From NCBI GenBank assembly GCA_964432595.1, contig CAYSOF010000043.1, positions 1-32,986 of the forward strand: 32,986 nucleotides of DNA. The letters are read 5' to 3'. A program made the translations under genes and the position numbers. This DNA comes from DASYLJ01 sp964432595. GTDB taxonomy: Bacteria; Desulfobacterota; Binatia; DP-6. The notes beneath the pieces are model-generated. The model made no database searches, was not told the DNA's origin, and saw nothing but the letters and a program-made list of their open reading frames with translations. Of this stretch, positions 14,753 to 21,967 are shown one piece after another; positions within the stretch are counted from its first letter, which is position 1, and every line of letters starts with the position of its first letter.

Positions 14753-16357
14753 TCAGAAGCTGTAGCGGGCCTGGAGAATGACCTCGTCGTTAGCATGGAA
14801 CTGTCCGATCAGGGAATTCCGTGATCCGCCGATCGCGAGGTACCCCACGCGGACCCGGAAGTCGTCTCGGACCAGGTAGGACACGCGCGGCATGAGGAAC
14901 CAGCCGCCGCGCTCGGCCTGGTAGACGCCGCGCATCTCGACCTCGACCCGATCGTCGAAGAGCTGCTTGCGCACGGTTCCCAGGATGCGGGTATCGGGTC
15001 GGCCGATCAGCAGCCGCGGCGCGCTCTCGAGCATGACAATCTGGTTCACCTGCAGGATCGGCTGGAAGCCACGCCACAGATAGTCGATGCCGAGGCCCCA
15101 CTCGATGCTGTCGAGGTCGACGAAGAGGTCGCCGAGCTCGACGCTGGTCGGTCGGTTCTCCTCGATCACCCGCCGGAGGATCCGGTCCGCGTTGAGGCCT
15201 CGCAGCGCGTTTCCGGACACGAGCGAGCTCGCCGGTCGCAGATACGGACGATCGATGAACCACGCCCCCTCGGCTCGCACGGTGAATCCACGCAACGGGA
15301 ACGCGATGCCAGCGCCGGTCATGTGGATCGTGTCGTGCTCCTGGGTCAGTCGCGCAACCGCCATCAGCGGCCGCGGATCGACTGGTGAGAAGCGCTTGTT
15401 CCTGATCGCCACCGCATTGAGCGACCCGTCGGGCGACGTTTCGGGTCCGGTGTAGTGGTAGATGTCCCAATCGGTGCTGCGCCAGGTCCCGCTCGTGCGG
15501 AAGCCGATCCCACCATTGTCGAGCGAGCGGGCAGGCGTATCGTTCGCCGTACCGAAGCCGACGCGCACGCGACGGAAGTCGTCGACCTGCTCCTGCGTCA
15601 GGGGGATGTCCTTGAACGTTTCCCTTATCAGCGGCTCGAACGACTTCGGCAGTCGTATCCCCGACCGCAGGCCGATCGCGCTCGGGAACCACCGCTCCTC
15701 GACGAGCGCCAATCGCGGCGGAACGGCGATCGGAATATAGGCGAGCTGCGTGCGGATGCCCGTCAGCTCGAAGCGCGGGACGTCGGGCAGGTACCACGTG
15801 CCCGTCGCCGCCGGGACGCCGATCTTGCGCTCCTCCGCGTCCTGCACGAGCGGATCATGGTAGTCGCGCGGATTGAGGACGTCGGTCGGTGGAATGCCGT
15901 CGAGCCTGCCCCAGGCGAACGTCTGGATGCCGAGGCGCAGCTCGGCCTGCTCGCCACGGAATTCGACCCAGCCCTCGTTCACCTCGAGCGACGGCGAGCG
16001 GTTCTGGAACGTCTGATCGAAGTTCCAGACGCCCGGCCCGGGACCACCCTCGAACGGGCCGCCGACGCGGCCGCGCAGCTCGAGACGTCCGTGCAGCCAG
16101 CGGCGCGGGGCCGCGTCCAGCCGGAGCATCCCCATGAGCTGCGGACGCTGGTCCTGACTGTTCTCCGTCTCGATCACGGCCAGGCCGTCGAGCCAGCCGC
16201 TCGCGGTGACGACGTCGGCCGCATGCGTGGACGGCACGCCGACCACCAGCGCCAGGGCGGCGATCGCGTTGAACCGCCGGGGGGCCTTCGCTATGGTCCG
16301 CCGATGACCCAGCGCGCGGTCCAGAAGGACCTCGATCGTCAGATCATCGCCACCCAC
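14753..16357 (-). CDS. Outer-membrane beta-barrel protein, DUF1302/alginate-export-like; start unresolved
   Basis: The mature part is rich in alternating amphipathic strands and ends ILQARYSF with the terminal Phe typical of outer-membrane barrels. FAWGRLDGIPPTDVLNPRDY and the surrounding strands resemble the DUF1302/AlgE-like porin families. A signal peptide is visible (APRRFNAIAALALVVGV, cut near THA-AD). No ATG, GTG or TTG lies just before it. The nearest standard start is the GTG at 16357, which adds about 30 residues and overlaps the divergent gene at 16304 by 54 bp; an ATA at 16294 would fit better but is a rare start. The barrel is safe and the start is not. Cargo unknown; it leads the diiron-protein unit. 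Confidence 0.72.
   Translation of the reverse strand: MGGDDLTIEVLLDRALGHRRTIAKAPRRFNAIAALALVVGVPSTHAADVVTASGWLDGLAVIETENSQDQRPQLMGMLRLDAAPRRWLHGRLELRGRVGGPFEGGPGPGVWNFDQTFQNRSPSLEVNEGWVEFRGEQAELRLGIQTFAWGRLDGIPPTDVLNPRDYHDPLVQDAEERKIGVPAATGTWYLPDVPRFELTGIRTQLAYIPIAVPPRLALVEERWFPSAIGLRSGIRLPKSFEPLIRETFKDIPLTQEQVDDFRRVRVGFGTANDTPARSLDNGGIGFRTSGTWRSTDWDIYHYTGPETSPDGSLNAVAIRNKRFSPVDPRPLMAVARLTQEHDTIHMTGAGIAFPLRGFTVRAEGAWFIDRPYLRPASSLVSGNALRGLNADRILRRVIEENRPTSVELGDLFVDLDSIEWGLGIDYLWRGFQPILQVNQIVMLESAPRLLIGRPDTRILGTVRKQLFDDRVEVEMRGVYQAERGGWFLMPRVSYLVRDDFRVRVGYLAIGGSRNSLIGQFHANDEVILQARYSF
16269..16297 (+). promoter_or_regulatory. Promoter of the 79-aa gene
   Basis: TTGAAC (16269-16274), a 17-bp spacer and TATGGT (16292-16297) end 6 nt before the ATG at 16304. 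It predicts a leaderless mRNA and lies inside the signal-peptide codons of the divergent outer-membrane gene. Confidence 0.5.
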
Positions 16358-16543
16358 AAGCGCTTCGTGAAGGCGATGGACGGCCGCCTCGACAGCATGA
16401 CGCCCGAGATGAAGGAGACCTACTTCTCCGTGCTGTCGAAGCTGACGCTGAAGCTCGAGGACGCGGACAAGCCGCTGCGGGACGTGGCGCAGGAGATGAT
16501 GGCCGAGGCCATGACCGAGGTCCTGCAGATGGTGCAGGGCTGA
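16304..16543 (+). CDS. Small helical protein of unknown function (79 aa)
   Basis: The protein starts MTQRAVQKDLDRQIIATHKR and is predicted to be almost all helix, with charged amphipathic stretches (TPEMKETYFSVLSKLTLKLE, AQEMMAEAMTEVLQMVQG). Nearly every codon ends in G or C, so coding is convincing despite its size. There is no signal peptide, membrane segment or cysteine. I recognise no family. No Shine-Dalgarno precedes the ATG. It overlaps the uncertain 5' end of the divergent outer-membrane gene. Confidence 0.68.
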   Translation: MTQRAVQKDLDRQIIATHKRFVKAMDGRLDSMTPEMKETYFSVLSKLTLKLEDADKPLRDVAQEMMAEAMTEVLQMVQG

Positions 16544-16663
16544 GCGGACCCGCCTCACCCCGCGTGCTGCGACGTCGGCCGCCGCACCCCCCCGCCGAGC
16601 ATGCGCCGCCCTCTTAGCAAAGGTCCCCACGAGCAGTCGACCACCCGGCCACCCGCGACTACG

Positions 16664-17698
16664 ATGCCCGACGTGACGAAGTCCTCGCTGCGGCCGCGCC
16701 TCCTGAACGGCCAGACCGGCGACCCCGCGCTGCTGGTCTCCCTGCGCTGGCAGGGGCGCGCGGTCCTGATCGACCTGGGCCGGATCGACCGGACGCCCGG
16801 CGCCGTCCTGCTGCCCATCGAGGCGGTCTTCGTGTCGCATGCGCACATGGACCACTTCATGGGCTTCGACCAGCTGCTCCGGCTCTTCCTCGCGCGCGAG
16901 GGCACGCTGCGGCTCTTCGGCCCCACCGGCATCGCCGACTGCGTCCAGGGCAAGCTCGCCGGCTACACGTGGAACCTCACCGACGAGTATACCTTCACGA
17001 TCGACGTCACCGAGATCGACGCGACGACGATGACGTCGTACCGCTTCGCCGCCGCTCGCAAGTTCGCGCGCGAGCCGCTCGGCACGCAGCCCTTCGACGG
17101 CGTCTGCCTCGGCGATACGCATTTCCGGGTGGAGGCGGCGCCGCTCGACCACAAGATCGTGTCGATGGCGTACGCCGTGACGGAGCGCACCCACCTGAAC
17201 GTCCGTCCGGACGCGCTCGAGGCGGCCGGTCTGCGGCCGGGGCCATGGCTCAATGCGCTCAAGACCGCCGTCCGCAGCGGCGAGCCCGACGACTTCCCGA
17301 TCGACGTGGCGCCCGGCGACCGCCGCGCGATGGGCGCCCTGCGCGACGCGCTGCTGATCGTCACCCCGGGCCAGAAGATCGCCTACGTCGTCGATACGCT
17401 CTTCTCGCCGGCGAACGCCGACCGCATCGTGCGGCTCGCCCGCGGCGCCGACGTATTCTTCTGCGAGTCACCCTTCCTCGACGCCGACATCGACCAGGCG
17501 AGCAAGCGGTATCACCTCACCGCCGGCCAGGCGGGCGCCCTCGCCCGCGCCGCGGGAGCCCGGCGGTTGCAGGTGTTCCACTTCTCGCCGCGCTATGAGG
17601 GCCGCTACGGCGACCTCGTCGCCGAGGCTCAGGCCGAGTTCACCGGACACCACGTGCGGTATGGCGAGCTGGACGGCCGAGACGCGGCAGTTTCTTGA
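16664..17698 (+). CDS. RNase Z-like metallo-beta-lactamase-fold hydrolase
   Basis: A 344-aa protein. The metal site is intact: VSHAHMDHFMG carries HxHxDH at 59-64, followed by a long insertion typical of the tRNase Z/ElaC group, VVDTLFSPAN with the bridging Asp, and FHFSPRY with the last His. It may trim tRNA 3' ends, but the sequence diverges enough that another phosphodiester or ester substrate is possible. Starts: ATG 16664 (chosen), an upstream ATG 16601 adding low-complexity residues, or GTG 16673, which would sit 7 nt after TACGAT (16660-16665), a possible -10. Its last 38 bp overlap the PPOX gene. Confidence 0.85.
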   Translation: MPDVTKSSLRPRLLNGQTGDPALLVSLRWQGRAVLIDLGRIDRTPGAVLLPIEAVFVSHAHMDHFMGFDQLLRLFLAREGTLRLFGPTGIADCVQGKLAGYTWNLTDEYTFTIDVTEIDATTMTSYRFAAARKFAREPLGTQPFDGVCLGDTHFRVEAAPLDHKIVSMAYAVTERTHLNVRPDALEAAGLRPGPWLNALKTAVRSGEPDDFPIDVAPGDRRAMGALRDALLIVTPGQKIAYVVDTLFSPANADRIVRLARGADVFFCESPFLDADIDQASKRYHLTAGQAGALARAAGARRLQVFHFSPRYEGRYGDLVAEAQAEFTGHHVRYGELDGRDAAVS

Positions 17699-18116
17699 GT
17701 CCCACCGCGTCGGGCATCTGGCGACGGCGGGCGCGGACGCTGCACCGCACGTCGTCCCCGTCTGCTATGCGCTCGACGACGACGCCGTCTACGTCGTCGC
17801 GGACCTGAAGCCGAAGCGCGGACCGGCGCGCGCGCTGCAGCGCCTGCGCAACGTGCGGGCGAACCCGCGCGCCGCGTTCGTCGTCGACGACTACGACGAC
17901 GATTGGACGCGTCTCGCGTGGGTGATGGTGCGCGGCGTCGCCGGCGAGCTGGAGGACGCGGCGGCGCACGCGCGCGCCCTCGTCCTCCTGCGCGCGCGCT
18001 ATGCGCAGTACCGCACGATGGCGCTCGACGATGCGTCGGCGCACCCGATCCTGCGCATCGCGGCGGAGCGTGTGGTGCTGTGGCGTGCCGCCGGCGCTGT
18101 GCGCTCCGATCAATGA
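17661..18116 (+). CDS. PPOX-class flavin/F420-dependent oxidoreductase, Rv0121 type
   Basis: A 151-aa split-barrel protein of the pyridoxamine 5'-phosphate oxidase superfamily. FLESHRVGHLATAGADAAPH is the N-terminal strand pair; VVPVCYALDDDAVYVVADLK then KPKRG, and VRANPRAAFVVDDYDDDW with WVMVRGVA, match the probable F420-dependent Rv0121 family (TIGR03668). It would bind flavin or F420 and act as a small reductase, substrate unknown. The ATG at 17661 lies inside the end of the RNase Z-like gene (38-bp overlap), indicating cotranscription and translational coupling. If F420 is used, the organism must make it; no F420 gene is in the window. Confidence 0.82.
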   Translation: MASWTAETRQFLESHRVGHLATAGADAAPHVVPVCYALDDDAVYVVADLKPKRGPARALQRLRNVRANPRAAFVVDDYDDDWTRLAWVMVRGVAGELEDAAAHARALVLLRARYAQYRTMALDDASAHPILRIAAERVVLWRAAGAVRSDQ

Positions 18117-18423
18117 CTAGTGCGGAACTGCGCGGGCGCCGGGGACCATAGCGTTGTTGCACGGAATCGCGCTGAACGGCTGAGATACCGATCGCCGCGC
18201 AGAGCGCATTGCGAAGCGCACGCGCACGACGCCGTCGGACCTTCGGCCGCGTCGCGACGCGCATCCGCAACGCTGCGAGAAATCGACGGAAGACACGTCG
18301 CGGAGGGTGCCCCCCACCACGGCCGTCGGGGCCCGTCACGAGGGGAGGACATCCGCCCCGGCGACGACGCCGTTGTGGCATCGGATTCGCTACCCGTTCC
18401 CGGCGTAGGGGGCTGACACCGAT
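18117..18423. other. 307-bp gap with an imperfect direct repeat, no gene seen
   Basis: Open frames here encode arginine-rich sequence and look non-coding. Segments near 18151-18190 and 18369-18423 resemble each other: GTTGT(T/G)GCA, a GGA(A/T)TCGC block and GGCTGA...ACCGAT occur in the same order. This may be a duplicated leader or operator for the 91-aa gene. No convincing promoter or hairpin was found. Confidence 0.4.
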
Positions 18424-18699
18424 ATGATCATCGACCGCGAGACCTTCACCGAACTGGCCGTCCACCTGAAGCTTGCCTCGGATGCCGTGCTGACGACCGC
18501 ACGTCACCTCGCGGTGCTCTCGAACGGCAACAACGGCCCGGAAGAGCACTGGGCCGGCACGCTCGACAGCCTCATGAGCATGAACACCGAGATCACCGTC
18601 ATGGAGCGCATCCTGCGCGCCCTGATGGAGGCGAATCGTGAGGAGGAAGGCACCAATGCCGCCTCCGCCACGAAGAAGTCCGAGCCACTCCCCTCCTGA
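18424..18699 (+). CDS. Small helical protein of unknown function (91 aa)
   Basis: The protein starts MIIDRETFTELAVHLKLASD and is predicted to form two or three long helices (DAVLTTARHLAVLSN, EHWAGTLDSLMSMNTEITVM, ERILRALMEANREEE), with a disordered charged tail. The pattern would suit a small helical bundle or a coiled oligomer. No signal peptide or membrane helix. Family not recognised. It is followed by a near-perfect bidirectional hairpin at 18715-18744, so it is probably a single-gene unit. Confidence 0.6.
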   Translation: MIIDRETFTELAVHLKLASDAVLTTARHLAVLSNGNNGPEEHWAGTLDSLMSMNTEITVMERILRALMEANREEEGTNAASATKKSEPLPS

Positions 18700-18714
18700 A
18701 CCACCACCCCACCT

Positions 18715-18744
18715 GCGGCGGCAGGGCGGCCGCCCTGTCGCCGC
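18715..18744. terminator. Near-perfect 30-bp palindrome between convergent genes
   Basis: GCGGCGGCAGGGCG and CGCCCTGTCGCCGC form a 13-14 bp stem with a tiny loop. The single imperfection is a G-T pair, which is a G-U wobble in plus-strand RNA. It lies 15 bp after the 91-aa gene stop and 16 bp before the end of the first SDR gene, so it could terminate both. T-rich sequence is limited to CCCTTCCCCT on the plus strand. Confidence 0.65.
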
Positions 18745-18760
18745 ACCCTTCCCCTCTCGC

Positions 18761-19687
18761 CTAGGGTTCCCTCGGTGGCGCTGGATTCACCAGGTCGAGC
18801 CCGAGCGTGCGCGGGAAGAGCGTCGCGATCGCCTCTGGCGCCCAGCGTCCATCGGTCTGCATCGTCCGCACCGGCGCCGGGTAGTTGAGCAGCGCGATCA
18901 GGCCGCCCATCACGAAGAAGATCTGGCCGTTCACGTGGCTGGCCGGGTCGGTCGTGAGCCAGACGACCCAGGGCGCGACGTTCTCCGGCCCGGTGTTCGC
19001 GAGCTGGAAGGTGCGCTGGCCGCCGGGGCTCGCGATGCCGCTCTTCGCGCGCGCCGCGCGCGCGGCGTCGGGCACCGTCTGCGTCATCCGCGTGGACGCG
19101 CCGGGGCACACCGCGTTCACCGTGATGCCGTACCGGCCGAGGTCGCGGGACACGACGCGCGTCATGCCGGCGATCCCGTCTTTGGCGGCGCCGTAGTTCG
19201 CCTGGCCCGAGTTGCCGAAGACGCCCGACGTCGACGACATCGAGACGATGCGTCCGCGGCGCTGCTGCCGCATGTGCGCCGAGGCATGGCGGGTGCAGTT
19301 GAACGTGCCCTTCAGGTGCACCGCGATGACGGAGTCCCACTCCTCCTCGCTCATGTTGAAGATCATGCGGTCGCGCAGGATGCCCGCGTTGTTGACGAGG
19401 ATGTCGACGGCGCCGAACTCCTTCACCGCGGTGCCGATGAGGTTTTCGGCGGCGGCGTAGTCGGCGACGCTGTCATGGTTCGCGACCGCCGTGCCGCCTT
19501 TCGCACGGATCGCCTGGACCACCTCGTCGGCGACGGTGCTGGCCGACCCGCTGCCGTCGACGTTGCCGCCGAGGTCGTTCACGACGACGGCCGCCCCCTC
19601 CGACGCGAGCAGCTCCGCGACGGCCCGTCCGATGCCGCGGCCGGCGCCGGTGACGACGGCCGCCCGCCCCTTCAGTCGCTGCCCCAT
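18761..19687 (-). CDS. Short-chain dehydrogenase, MFE-2/HSD17B4-like (first of tandem pair)
   Basis: A 308-aa classical SDR. TGAGRGIGR (13-21) is the NAD(P) glycine motif, VVVNDLG sets the cofactor strand, NNAG is at 99-102, Ser 151/152 and ANYGAAKDG give the catalytic Ser-Tyr165-Lys169. ILRDRMIFNMSEEEWDSV then VHLKGTFN is the signature of the (3R)-hydroxyacyl-CoA dehydrogenase part of MFE-2 (HSD17B4-like) enzymes, so a beta-oxidation-type substrate is plausible. No hydratase domain is fused. The ATG at 19687 has a strong AGGAGG and lies 2 bp after the stop of the paralogous SDR, so they share an operon. Confidence 0.93.
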   Translation of the reverse strand: MGQRLKGRAAVVTGAGRGIGRAVAELLASEGAAVVVNDLGGNVDGSGSASTVADEVVQAIRAKGGTAVANHDSVADYAAAENLIGTAVKEFGAVDILVNNAGILRDRMIFNMSEEEWDSVIAVHLKGTFNCTRHASAHMRQQRRGRIVSMSSTSGVFGNSGQANYGAAKDGIAGMTRVVSRDLGRYGITVNAVCPGASTRMTQTVPDAARAARAKSGIASPGGQRTFQLANTGPENVAPWVVWLTTDPASHVNGQIFFVMGGLIALLNYPAPVRTMQTDGRWAPEAIATLFPRTLGLDLVNPAPPREP

Positions 19688-19689
19688 CG

Positions 19690-20619
19690 TCAGGCCTCCT
19701 TCGGCGGCGCCGGATTCACCAGGCCGTCCACGACCGTCGACGGCGCCTGGCGGTCGAGGTCGTCGAGCGTCCACACGCCCTCGGGCTTGAAGAGCGTCTT
19801 CAGGGGACGCGGTTGCGACAGCAGCGCCACCGAGTTGCCCCAGCACAGGAAGAACTGGCCGTTCACGTTGCCGGCCCACTCGCTGGCGAGGTAGGCGACC
19901 ATCGGCGCGACGTCGTCGGGATTCAGCGTCTCGATCTCGCCGGTGCCGCGGTCCTCGCGCTGGATGCCCTGCGACTTCCGCAGCTCGCGCGCCTTCAGGT
20001 ACTGCTCGGTCACCGTCATGCGGGTGCCGGCCACGGGACAGATCGAGTTGACGGTGACGCCGAAACGCCCGAGGTCGCGCGCCGCGACCTTGGTGAGCCC
20101 GCTGATGGCGCCCTTCGCGGCGCCGTAGTTCGCCTGGCCGGGATTGCCGAAGAGCCCCGAGCCCGAGCTGAACGTCACGATGCGCCCGTAGCGCTGCTCG
20201 CGCATGACGGAGCACGCGTGGCGCACGCAGTTGAACGTGCCCTTCAGGTGGACCGAGAGGACGCTGTCCCACTCGTCCTCGCTCATGTTGAAGATCATCC
20301 GGTCGCGCAGGATGCCGGCGCACGTCACCAGAATGTCGATGCGGTTGAAGCGCGACACCGCCGTGTCGATGATCCGCCGCGCGGCGTCCCACTCGGCGAC
20401 CGAGTCGGTGTTGGCGACGGCCTCGCCGCCGGCCGCTTCGATCTCCTTGACGACGTCGAACGCCGGACCGGACGACGGCGTCGAGCCGTCGACGTCGACG
20501 CCGTAGTCGTTCACGACGACGCGTGCGCCTTCGGCGGCCAGGGCCAGGGCGACGCCGCGGCCGATGCCACGTCCCGCCCCGGTCACGACCGCGACGCGGC
20601 CAGCCAGCATGTCTCCCAT
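19690..20619 (-). CDS. Short-chain dehydrogenase, MFE-2/HSD17B4-like (second of tandem pair)
   Basis: A 309-aa paralogue of the next gene, clearly similar along its length. TGAGRGIGR (13-21), VVVNDYG, ILRDRMIFNMSEDEWDSV, VHLKGTFN and ANYGAAKG with Tyr165/Lys169 are conserved. The usual NNAG at 99-102 is changed to TCAG, which is uncommon in active SDRs and may alter cofactor or substrate handling. Both end in a matching NPAPP(K/R)E tail. The ATG at 20619 has GGGAGGA at good spacing and is the first gene of the pair; the divergent chrA starts 56 bp away. Confidence 0.93.
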   Translation of the reverse strand: MGDMLAGRVAVVTGAGRGIGRGVALALAAEGARVVVNDYGVDVDGSTPSSGPAFDVVKEIEAAGGEAVANTDSVAEWDAARRIIDTAVSRFNRIDILVTCAGILRDRMIFNMSEDEWDSVLSVHLKGTFNCVRHACSVMREQRYGRIVTFSSGSGLFGNPGQANYGAAKGAISGLTKVAARDLGRFGVTVNSICPVAGTRMTVTEQYLKARELRKSQGIQREDRGTGEIETLNPDDVAPMVAYLASEWAGNVNGQFFLCWGNSVALLSQPRPLKTLFKPEGVWTLDDLDRQAPSTVVDGLVNPAPPKEA

Positions 20620-20639
20620 TCGGTCCTCCCGCGCCCGCT

Positions 20640-20669
20640 GCTATATCGTGCGCGCGCGACACGGCTCAA
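20640..20669 (-). promoter_or_regulatory. Promoter of the tandem SDR operon
   Basis: On the minus strand TTGAGC (20669-20664), an 18-bp spacer and TATAGC (20645-20640) precede a predicted start near 20633. A leader of about 14 nt carries GGGAGGA. The -35 lies just before the chrA start codon on the other strand. Confidence 0.42.
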
Positions 20670-20675
20670 ACCCGA

Positions 20676-21737
20676 ATGGACCCGTACCGACGACGACTCG
20701 CCGAGGTGGCGCGGGTGTTCCTGCGGCTCGGCTGCGTGGCCTTTGGCGGCCCGGCGGCGCACATCGCGCTGTTCGAGGCCGAATGCGTGCGGCGCCTGCG
20801 CTGGATCGACCGGCAGCGCTTCCTCGACCTGCTCGCGGTGGCCAACCTCGTACCCGGGCCGACCTCGACGGAGCTGGCGATCCACATCGGACGCGTGCGT
20901 GCGGGATGGCCGGGCCTCGTCGCCGGCGGCGTCGCCTTCATCGCGCCGTCGGCGGTGCTCGCGGCGGTGCTCGCGTGGGCGTACGTGCGATGGGGCTCGT
21001 TGCCCGCGGCGACCGACGTCGTCGAGGCGCTGCGCGCGGCGGTGCTGATCGTCGTCGCGGACGCGGTGCGCCTGCTCGGTCGCACCGCGCTGCGTTCGCC
21101 GCTGGCGGTCGCGTGGGCCGCGCTCGCGGCGGGCGCCGCGCTCCTCGGCGTCTCCGAGATCCTCGTCGTGCTGATCGCGTTGGGCCTGGGCCTCGCCACG
21201 CCGTCGCGCGTGCACGTGGTGCCGCTGCTCGAGCTCTTCGTGGTGTGCTTCACGATCGGGGCGACGCTCCTCGGCAGCGGCTACGTGCTGATCGCGTACC
21301 TGGACGCGGAGCTCGGCGGGCGCGGCTGGCTGGACGGCGCCCGGCTACTCGACGCGGTCGCCATCGGCCAGATCACACCCGGGCCGGTGACGACCGCGGT
21401 GACGTTCGTCGGCTATCTGCTCGCAGGCTGGCCGGGGGCGGTGGTGGCGACGCTGGCGGTGTTCCTGCCGAGCTTCCTGTTCGTCGCGGCGACCGGCCCG
21501 CTGCTCGATCGCCTGCGGGAGCTGCCGCGGCTCCGGCGGGCGCTCGACGCGGTGAACGTGGCGGTCGTCGGACTGATCGCGGCGGTGCTGATCGTGCTGG
21601 TACCCGCGGCGCTCGGCGGCGAGTTCCAGATCGGGGTGGCCCTCGTCGCGGCGCTGGCGATCTGGCGCTTCGGTGTGCCGTCCACGACGGTGATGCTGGC
21701 GGCTGCGGCGGCGGGCGTCCTCCGTCAGCTGCTCTGA
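20676..21737 (+). CDS. chrA: ChrA-family chromate/anion transporter, two-domain
   Basis: A 353-aa polytopic inner-membrane protein with about ten hydrophobic segments. It has two homologous CHR halves. The first shows CVAFGGPAAHIALFE, then FLDLLAVANLVPGPTSTELA. The second shows TLLGSGYVLIAYLDAELG, then LLDAVAIGQITPGPVTTAVT; both carry the family's xxPGPxxT loop. Known members export chromate, though many have no tested substrate. The ATG at 20676 is the first in a run that fits the family start (MDPYRRRLAEVARVFLRLG). Only a weak TATATC (20642-20647) is seen upstream. Divergent from the SDR pair; no chrB or chromate reductase nearby. Confidence 0.88.
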   Translation: MDPYRRRLAEVARVFLRLGCVAFGGPAAHIALFEAECVRRLRWIDRQRFLDLLAVANLVPGPTSTELAIHIGRVRAGWPGLVAGGVAFIAPSAVLAAVLAWAYVRWGSLPAATDVVEALRAAVLIVVADAVRLLGRTALRSPLAVAWAALAAGAALLGVSEILVVLIALGLGLATPSRVHVVPLLELFVVCFTIGATLLGSGYVLIAYLDAELGGRGWLDGARLLDAVAIGQITPGPVTTAVTFVGYLLAGWPGAVVATLAVFLPSFLFVAATGPLLDRLRELPRLRRALDAVNVAVVGLIAAVLIVLVPAALGGEFQIGVALVAALAIWRFGVPSTTVMLAAAAAGVLRQLL

Positions 21738-21967
21738 GCCCGGCTGCCTGACTGCGCGAGGCGCTCGAGCACGCCGATCGCGCCGGACACGCCGGCCGTA
21801 CGGTCGAGCGCGGCGGCAGCTCGGGGCCGTTTGCAGAAGGGTCGCCCCGGCCCTCGGCGATCTCGCGTCGAAGGAACGCGGGTCGTCGGCCCATCCAGCC
21901 GTCCGGCGCGACGAACCTGACTGGAACAGGTCCGACTCCCGCGATAGAAGCGCCAGGGAGCCCAGAG

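Noticed and set aside
18110..18427. Several 60-100 codon frames in the gap before the 91-aa gene
   Set aside because: Both strands are open over the same bases with R/S/A-rich translations; no start context or motif.
21900..21935. Short dyad ACCTG...CAGGT upstream of the GAF gene
   Set aside because: Five-base arms occur often by chance; no promoter fits it.
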